This document shows, in pieces, positions 57,527-64,000 of a stretch of 64,000 bases of DNA. Source of the DNA: Chloranthus sessilifolius (Eukaryota > Streptophyta > Magnoliopsida > Chloranthales > Chloranthaceae). The stretch is from NCBI GenBank assembly GCA_021018995.1, contig CM037596.1, positions 105,321,416-105,385,415 of the forward strand, in the 5' to 3' direction. The notes beneath the pieces are model-generated. The model had not been told where the DNA came from. It searched no databases and saw only the letters and a list, made by a program, of their open reading frames with translations. Position 1 is the first letter of the stretch. Each line of letters opens with the position of its first letter. The position numbers and the translations under genes are program-made.

Positions 57527-57921
57527 GGGAGCTATTACTTGCACACGTATTTCAAGTGATTGCACCTCATTTAAAAGAAAGATTTGGTATTTTAGGGACA
57601 TGTGATATGTAAAATGCAATATGGGCCGTCTGATTTGAAGTTCATGATCAATAAATTGGAGCAAAACATGATATTTTTCATATGATCTATTATAGTCAAT
57701 TGTTAAATTATATAATAGACTTTGATTCCATTTAATCAAATGATGAAAATTATATTTTGTTCTAATCTTTTGCAATTGATATCTTCAAATCATGGCCTTC
57801 AAATCAAACGGTTTAGATGATGTTTTCACATAGTAGAGGTCACCAAACCTGCAAGTCTTTCTTTTAAATTCAGTGCAATCTGGTGCAATCACTTGAAAAT
57901 CGTGTGTAAGTAATGGCTCCC
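57527..57921. mobile_element. Mutator-like MITE with 9-bp duplication
   Basis: Long terminal inverted repeats: left GGGAGCTATTACTTGCACAC, right (reverse) GGGAGCCATTACTTACACAC, continuing through TTTCAAGTGATTGCACC. Flanked by TTTTTATTA (57518-57526, 57922-57930). 395 bp. Confidence 0.85.
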
Positions 57922-57957
57922 TTTTTATTATTATTACTAGAAGTTAGGTACCCCAAC

Positions 57958-58150
57958 TTGGAATTCGCAAGCTTATGGACTAATCCCTAAGGGATGCCCT
58001 TGCCACTGTGCCACGAGTATTTCATAGATTACGCACCTTAGGGGGCATCTTGTTATGGAGTTGCTACTTGACCTCATGATCTTAAGGAGCATACCCAAGT
58101 CCTCAACCACACAACTCCTTAATGCTGGAGTGCTATATTTCGCATGGTTA
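57958..58150 (-). mobile_element. tRNA-like SINE, second copy
   Basis: Minus strand: GGTTGAGGACTTGGGTATGC, TCATGAGGTCAAGTAGCAAC, GAAATACTCGTGGCACAGTG, AGGGATTAGTCCATAAGC; same order as 56009-56205. Several differences, so an old copy. Confidence 0.6.
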
Positions 58151-58159
58151 CTCAATTTA

Positions 58160-59449
58160 GGTCAACCTCCACAAACTAAAAACATTGTTGAATTGGGCAT
58201 TCTGTTACAAAATTCTCTCAATTAATTAGAATTTTGAAAAAATTCTCCAAATAGGTAATCTACCAAACTTTTCGCCAAATATTTGCTTGATTCATCAATT
58301 CTCCGAATTTCCTCGATTTTTTTCCGACTTTAATGATTTTTCAAATTTTAATTATCATTGTCATACACCGAAACATGCATTAATCATACTTGTATCATTT
58401 TGTTATGATTGTAAATTATTAATGCGCATGGATTATATAATGCACTTATTTTATTACTTAAAGCCACCATTTTTAATTTTTAATATTTTTTTCTAAGCAA
58501 TTTTAATTTTAAATATGCTAACATGCATTTATGTTTATTTTTATAAACCCCAATTTTTTCTGATTATTTTTTCAGGGAAAAAAAACGAATTTTGAAGACA
58601 TCATTTTACAATATATATGACTGCCGGAATGATTGCCAAATCCAAACTTGGTGGTGCACTATGAATCAACCTTTTAGGTCAGCTTAATTATTTTAATCAT
58701 CTTGGGCATTTACCAAGTCGAATTTCCAGAAAAATTGGCCAAGGGAAAACAACGAAAAAATGGCTAACATTGGAGAAAAATCAGGAAAATTTTGAGAAAA
58801 AATAATAAACATAATTAAACAAGAAATTATTTTTTTGAAAAAAATATCAAAATAAAATAAAATAAAATCGTAAAAGTGCATTTAAAATGCTAAAATTGCA
58901 ATTTTTCATTAAAAAAATATATAAAAAATGTGTTATAAGATGTGTTACGTACCAAACTTTTATGAAAAAAAGCGTTTACAATACATTTTATTTTTCCCTT
59001 TTTTTTAGAAAAAAGGCTGATCAACTTTGGTACTTATTATCTTGAGGTCACAAGTTCAATCCCAGTACCGATAAAAAATAAAAATAAAAAATGTATTTAA
59101 GGGAGTTATTTATCAAGATTTACTAGGGAGCTAAAACTTGCACGCGAAATTTGTATTGTGGCAAATAATTAAACATAAAGACTTTCTTATTTTGGGTTGT
59201 GTCAAGTGAAACACCATCTAAGTCATCTGATTTCAACACCATCATGCATGTAAAGTTCTTGAGGCAAAAAATTGGGACGAAACATGATCTCTATCATTTG
59301 ATTTGTCAAATTCAACCATTGAATCGTATGATGTTCTTTAACTATGTTTAATCCGATGATAGAGATCACGTTTTGTGCCGCGCTTTAGCCTTACAGATCT
59401 TGAAATTAATGAAGATGCATTGTTTCTAATGTAATTCAAAAGGACAGTG

Positions 59450-59450
<1 letters not shown>
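58160..59450. other. AT-rich intergenic stretch
   Basis: No gene seen. AT-rich with homopolymer runs, a GGGAGCTAAAACTTGCAC element end near 59130, and foldback-related words near 59260-59390. Confidence 0.4.

Positions 59451-59491
<41 letters not shown>
59451..59491. repeat. (TA)n microsatellite
   Basis: About 20 uninterrupted TA units. Shorter TA tracts occur at 50515-50537 and 59920-59943. Confidence 0.95.
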
Positions 59492-59493
<2 letters not shown>

Positions 59494-59621
59494 AGGACAG
59501 ATTTTATGCAAACAAAGTGCAGGCGGACCGCAGATGATGTGGCGCGATGCACTTGGCTCAAGTGCGGTGGGGCTCAATTAATGTCAGCCGCCTGCACTTT
59601 GTCCTCAACAAATCTGTCCTA
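59494..59621. mobile_element. MITE next to the (TA)n tract
   Basis: AGGACAGATTTTATGCAAAC to AACAAATCTGTCCT with inner arms AAAGTGCAGGCGG and CCGCCTGCACTTT, perfectly paired. About 128 bp; the TA tract at the left probably was the target. Confidence 0.65.
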
Positions 59622-59633
59622 CGTTTATAATTT

Positions 59634-59918
59634 TCAATTCAAAATGGTGTTTGGCAACTTCCTCAACCTACCACATTGAGAATGCAACAAGTCTGGAATC
59701 TTATCCGGGCTTATGAACTTCCATCTACACCTTTTGAAGATGAGATTGTCTGGATGGCCAGCTCTTTGTTGGAGAGAGGCTGAGGATAATGACCAAGGCA
59801 TCAAAAATCGGCTGATACCATTGGTTTCTCGGCAAACCAATACTTATTGGCCCGATACGTATCGGTATCCCAACTCGGGTAATAGATACCGTATCGGCCG
59901 ATACGTAGATTTTCTTTT

Positions 59919-59949
<31 letters not shown>

Positions 59950-60905
59950 ATTTTTAAATAGGCCTAAATGCATCAGTATCAGCCGAATCGCATCAGTCCT
60001 TGACAAACAAATACCCTAGACCCATACCCATTTTGATTCCTTGATAATGACCATTTATTTTTTAAATTAATGCTCCTTCACAAGATGGATTTGTAGATCA
60101 GTGAGAGAGAATCCAATGCTCAAAATCGGAATTGGGTACTATTCAAGAGGAGATGGCTGATCTCATAAATAGATGTAAAGGCATTAATGTTATTAGTTGT
60201 TGGGACAAAATAGCATTCTCATCTGTTTTATGGCACTGTTGGAGTGAAAGGAACTCAAGAATCTTTGAGGGAAAGTGCCCTCAACAAGAGAATGTGCTCA
60301 AAGTCTATTATGGATGAACTCGGTCACTGCCTTGGGTATCTTACCCTTTTATTAAAAAAAAATGAGAAGATTACAATCGATTAAAAACAAATCAGATCTT
60401 CTCTAATGTGAGAGTAAATATGGAGCAATAACATCACCATCTAACCATCGAATCACTGCAGCCTTATTAATGGGCTCAGTTAAACTCAACACTGCAGCAA
60501 TTCTTTTCATTGATAAAGTTGGCATTGGCAATTTCATCTTATCATGTGGATTCGGATGAAAGAAATTTCTATCAACAACAATTGCATGAGGATTATGGCT
60601 GAGAATTGCAATGCTTTAGCTACTCAATAACTTACTAGCATGCATGTTGCTTCATGGGGGCATCTTAGTTTGATCAAAGACATTAAAGGGATGACTTGGG
60701 ATCTTCTTCAAATTTCATTCTCTCACATACATAGAGATTCCACCAATTGTAGGGATTTTAAGGCCATTCAAGGGTTAGATGCTCTATAGTGTAGATGGCC
60801 TTCCTTCTTCTCTTACCTCTATCAACAATCTATTGTAATCTCTCTTTCATTAATATAGGGCGAGGACCCGACAGCCTCAAGCTGGCTTATATGAGAAATA
60901 GTAAT
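59634..60905 (+). pseudogene. LINE ORF2 3' end (zinc-binding region and RNase H)
   Basis: Pieces in order: GVWQLPQPTTLRMQQVWNLI and EDEIVWMASS at 59640-59770 (linker after RT). After an inserted MITE comes SVLWHCWSERNSRIFEGK at 60220-60275, the zinc-binding region common in plant LINEs. Then come VKLNT and DKVGIGNFI near 60475-60535 (RNase H start) and SFSHIHRDSTNC near 60715-60750. The 3' end 'atatagggcgaggacccgac' and A-rich tail near 60860-60905 resemble the LINE end at 24640-24700. Many stops; 5'-truncated. Confidence 0.72.
59795..60042. mobile_element. Mutator-like MITE inside the LINE
   Basis: AAGGCATCAAAAATCGG to ATTTTGATTCCTT (inverted ends), flanked by an exact 10-bp duplication GATAATGACC (59785-59794, 60043-60052). 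248 bp, with inner GATACGTATCGG and TATCGGCCGATA palindromes and a TA tract. Confidence 0.8.
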
Positions 60906-60991
60906 AAAATAATAATAAGCAAATAGAAGAAGTGCAGAGAGCAAGTAATGTTATAGCACAAACGATTTTAACGTGGTTCGGTGTTTGAACC

Positions 60992-61674
60992 TGTAAGACT
61001 TTTTGTCACCATCATGATCCAAAAAACAGTATTGCTCCTTTAGGAAATAGTTTTGTCAAGTAATTAAGTTTGACAAATTGGTTTATCATTATTGGACCCA
61101 CGGTCGTCCGTAGTACACTCACGGACGTCCGTGGTCACGGACGACCGTGAGTGATTCACGGACGTCCGTGACCCTAAAACATATAAATTTTAGGTAGTTC
61201 GGGCAGTTTGGTAACTGATCCGAAAATCTTCATTCTAAAATTTTTTTTAGTTCAAAATTTTGTCATTGAGATTACTTATGATCTTTTGATTTCCTTCTTT
61301 AATCTCTTTGATGTTTATGGGTCTTTACGATTTCATGTTTGAGAGTTTAAGACTTGTGTGAGACAAGTGAACCTTCGCAAGAAACGTAGGTTGATGGAAA
61401 TGTTCACTATGGATAGTATGATGGAGAAAGGCTGTCATGTTTGGTGATTGGAGTGCTAGGGCATATCATTCCAAAGAAGCACTGTAAAGTTTTTTTTTGT
61501 TCATAGTGAATTTCTTTTTGGATCTGAGATAGATCCCGTGGTTTTTGCCTGTGATGGGTTTTCCACGTTAAAAATGTCTTGCGTACTTATTTTGATTGTG
61601 TGATGATTGTGAGTAGATTTTAATTGATAAATTTAATAGATTATATTAAAAATTCTAAATATCCCAAAATTTCA
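60992..61674 (+). repeat. Copia element 5' LTR (left border uncertain)
   Basis: The right end is fixed by the primer site. The left end is a guess at TGTAAGACTTTTTG. Inside: two perfect CACGGACGTCCGTG palindromes and one variant at 61100-61170, a TATA box ATATAAAT at 61181, and the U5 wording GGGTTTTCCACGTTAAAA near 61557-61574 that is common in plant copia LTRs. Confidence 0.6.
61120..61188 (+). promoter_or_regulatory. Palindrome array and TATA box of the copia LTR
   Basis: CACGGACGTCCGTG at 61120-61133 and 61157-61170, with CACGGACGACCGTG between them at 61136-61149, followed 10 bases later by ATATAAAT. The spacing suggests an activator array ahead of the promoter. Confidence 0.55.
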
Positions 61675-61675
61675 A

Positions 61676-61689
61676 TTGGTATCAGAGCC
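61676..61689 (+). other. Copia primer-binding site
   Basis: TTGGTATCAGAGCC, complementary to the initiator tRNA-Met 3' end, one base after the LTR terminus. Confidence 0.85.
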
Positions 61690-61723
61690 TGGTCACTTGG
61701 TAAATTTTAACAAATTAAGTGTT

Positions 61724-64000
61724 ATGTCTAATTTGGGATATCACAATCTTCCTAGAGAAGGTGCGTCTACTGCTAGACCCCCTCTGTTTGATGGCTCTAA
61801 TTATCCTTACTGGAAGGCAAGGATGAGAGCATTTTTAAGTTCACTTGATCCTCATATTTGGTATTCTATTGAGGACGGATGGTCGCCACCAACTACGACC
61901 TCTGTTGTCGATAATATACCACATACCACTATCAAACCTAGATCTTTATGGACGGATCAGGAATATGATAATCTTGGTTATAATTCCAAGGCCCTTAATG
62001 CTTTATTTGGAGCAGTTACTGCTTCTGAGTTTCGTTGAATAAGTACTTGCACCATAGCCAAAGATGCATGGAAAATTCTTGAAACCACTTATGAAGGGAC
62101 TCCTCAAGTAAAGATTTCCAAACTTCAAATGCTCACTTCTCAATTTGAAAATCTTCGCATGAATGACGATGAAAAGTTTTCTGATTTCTATATTCGCTTA
62201 AATGATATTGTAAATGGCTCATTTAATTTAAGAGAACTTGTTTCTAATACTAAAATTGTGCGAAAAATTCTAAGGTCTCTACCTAAAAGGTTCAGATCAA
62301 AAGTCAATGTTATTGTTGAATCTAAAGATGTTGACAATCTAAACTTTAGATGAACTCGTTGGGTCATTACAAACTTATGAATATGAAATTCAAGATAATC
62401 ATGTCACTAAAAGTGTTGCATTTAAATCATCAAAGGTTGAGTCTGATTCTAGCAGTGATTCTGATAAATCAGATGAACTTGCTTTATTTGTTAAAAAATT
62501 AAAAAATTTCTATAAAAATAAGAAGCAACCTTTTAAAAAATTTGAAAATTCTGAAAATTTTAAATCATTTGAGAAGAAACCTAAAAAGGATTTTCCTGAC
62601 ACTACTCAATGTTTTAAGTGTCATGGTTATGGACATTACGCTAATAAATGTCCTAGTAAGAAAAATGATAAAGGAAAATCCAAAGCCTTGACTGCTTCAC
62701 ATGAGATTGAAATATCAACTGAGTCATCTTCTGATGAATCTGAATCTAGTTCTTATGGGTTTAGAGCTTTTGTTGCTTTTATTGTGGAAACTAATAATTC
62801 TCAAACTCCTTCTCATACTGAAACTGACTCTATTGATTCAATCTCATCTGCTAATGAAATTGATGGCAATGTATTGGATATGACAAATGCCTACAGTGAA
62901 CTTTATCAAGAATCAATACATCTAACTAAAGAAAAAATTAAATTAATCAAAGAAGTGACTGAGTTAAAAAACATTATAAGAAATCTCCAAGAGAATGTAA
63001 ATTGTTTCACTCCAAAATTTATAGAACAAGAAAATAAAGTAAATTCTCTTATTGAAATAAATGAAAATTTAAAAAGGGAACTTGGTTTTATTTCTGAAAA
63101 ATATTCAAACATTTACAAGACTAATGAGAAAATGGAAAAATTACTCAGTTCTGGTCAAAGAACAACAGACAAATCAGGTATTGGATATCATCATGTAGTA
63201 AATAAAAATCTAAAACCTGATGTAACTCATGCTCCAAAATTTGTTAAAGAAATCAAATCACTCTCTACAAATTCTAGACAAAAGGGCAATAAATTCAGAT
63301 CTTCCAATACTAGATTTATTAATAGGAGAGTGCCAATCTGCTATACTTGTGGATGGGAAGGGCATACTTATGTGTATTGTCCATTTGACTTTGAATATTC
63401 TCAATACTATGTTCCTAACTCCCAAACTTTTAAGAAAAATAAAGTCATTTCATTGAGTAGTTCACATAAATATAACAACAAGCATGTGATTCATAACAAA
63501 TCAAATCTTAAATACAAACGTGTTTGGATTCGAAAATCTGATTTGACTGCTCAGGTTGCTCATATTTCACTAAAAGCAAGTGAATCATCTAAGTGGTTCC
63601 TTGATAGTGGCTGTTCTAGGCATATGACTGGTGAGAAATCATTCTTCTTTCATCTTAGTCCATGCTCAGAAGGAAATGTGACTTTCGGTAATGGAAGTTC
63701 TTGTAAAATTACTGGAAGAGGAATAATTAATGCACCTGGATGTCCTAAACTAAAAGAAGTCCTTTATGTTGAAGGACTTAAGGCTAATCTCATTAGTATT
63801 AGCCATTTATGTGATGATGAGATGAATATTAATTTTTCAAAAAATCTGTGCGCTGTTGTTGATTCTAATGGCAAAATTGTTCTTGAAGGGATTAGATCTA
63901 CTGATAACTGTTACACTTTTAGCGATCCTCTCCAAAATAATTGTCTTATCACTAAAACAAATGAGATCAATATCTGGCATCAGAGGCTTGGCCACATGAA
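61724..64000 (+). pseudogene. gag-pol: Copia gag-protease, 5' part of gag-pol, cut by window end
   Basis: First ATG 61724 (MSNLGYHNLPREG). Gag core PPLFDGSNYPYWKARM to about residue 210, zinc knuckle CFKCHGYGHYANKC near 62612, an acidic serine-rich part, a Lys/Glu/Leu-rich probable coiled coil at 62900-63150, and a second knuckle CYTCGWEGHTYVYC near 63340. Then comes aspartic protease SKWFLDSGCSRHMTG near 63590-63630 with the active-site DSG present, VTFGNGSS, YVEGLKANLISISHLCD, and the pre-integrase WHQRLGHM at the window end. The long two-knuckle Gag suggests the SIRE/Maximus lineage. Damage is slight: one TGA (62036) and one extra base near 62342; after that the frame is open to 64000. A young copy. 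Confidence 0.85.

Noticed and set aside
61081..61180. CRISPR-like array from repeated CACGGACG words
   Set aside because: Plant nuclear DNA, only three short palindromes in an LTR promoter, no spacers or cas genes.
62701..62883. Leucine-rich 60-codon frame in the copia element
   Set aside because: Out-of-frame shadow; the gag frame is open through this region.

Overview
The window is nuclear DNA of a flowering plant. It holds one intact, intron-rich gene of the plant MLO family set in a dense bed of transposable elements: Ty3/gypsy chromoviruses and a Tat-lineage element, a Ty1/copia element, LINE fragments, a tRNA-like SINE, and many small inverted-repeat elements of hAT, CACTA, Mutator and PIF type. 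I cannot name the species. No rRNA, tRNA, CRISPR or prokaryotic feature was seen.

Layout. (1) 1-21074 is a three-level nest. The outer element E1 is a decayed Tekay/Del-type chromovirus: 5' LTR end 1-164, gag, pol with chromodomain, an extra gene-like ORF at 5812-7206, and a 3' LTR from 7564. A second Tekay-type element, E2 (9762-20862), sits in the E1 3' LTR with a 5-bp target duplication GTTCT, and the rest of that LTR resumes at 20868-21074. A solo LTR of the E1 family (13466-15976, minus strand) sits inside the E2 pol gene with the duplication GGTTC. (2) 21167-24071 is a probable solo LTR on the minus strand, followed by a LINE 3' end (to about 24700). (3) 24704-44690 is a non-coding unit of roughly 3.4-3.8 kb present three times in direct tandem. 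The copies carry private insertions: a 1.7-kb PIF-like element in copy A, an 8.3-kb Tat-lineage retrotransposon (31508-39781, minus strand) in copy B, plus several MITEs. (4) 45775-56959 is the MLO gene: 14 exons on the plus strand whose phases join into one frame of 523 codons plus a stop. Its introns hold MITEs and long inverted repeats. (5) 56960-60905 contains SINE, MITE and LINE remnants. (6) About 61000-64000 is the 5' part of a young copia element (LTR end, primer site, gag and protease), cut by the window end.

How things work together. MLO is the only likely cellular gene: a seven-transmembrane protein with a C-terminal calmodulin-binding segment. The rest is a record of insertions that can be ordered from nesting, target duplications and empty sites. 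The observations I consider least expected are: (a) a phase-1 GT-AG intron candidate at the same place in the gag-protease junction of both chromoviruses; (b) a short acidic reading frame ending EELExPxE(D/E)(I/F)F in the LTRs of both chromovirus families; (c) clusters of the palindrome ATCGATTAATCGAT both in the E1-family LTRs and just ahead of the extra ORF inside E1; and (d) long inverted repeats inside MLO introns.
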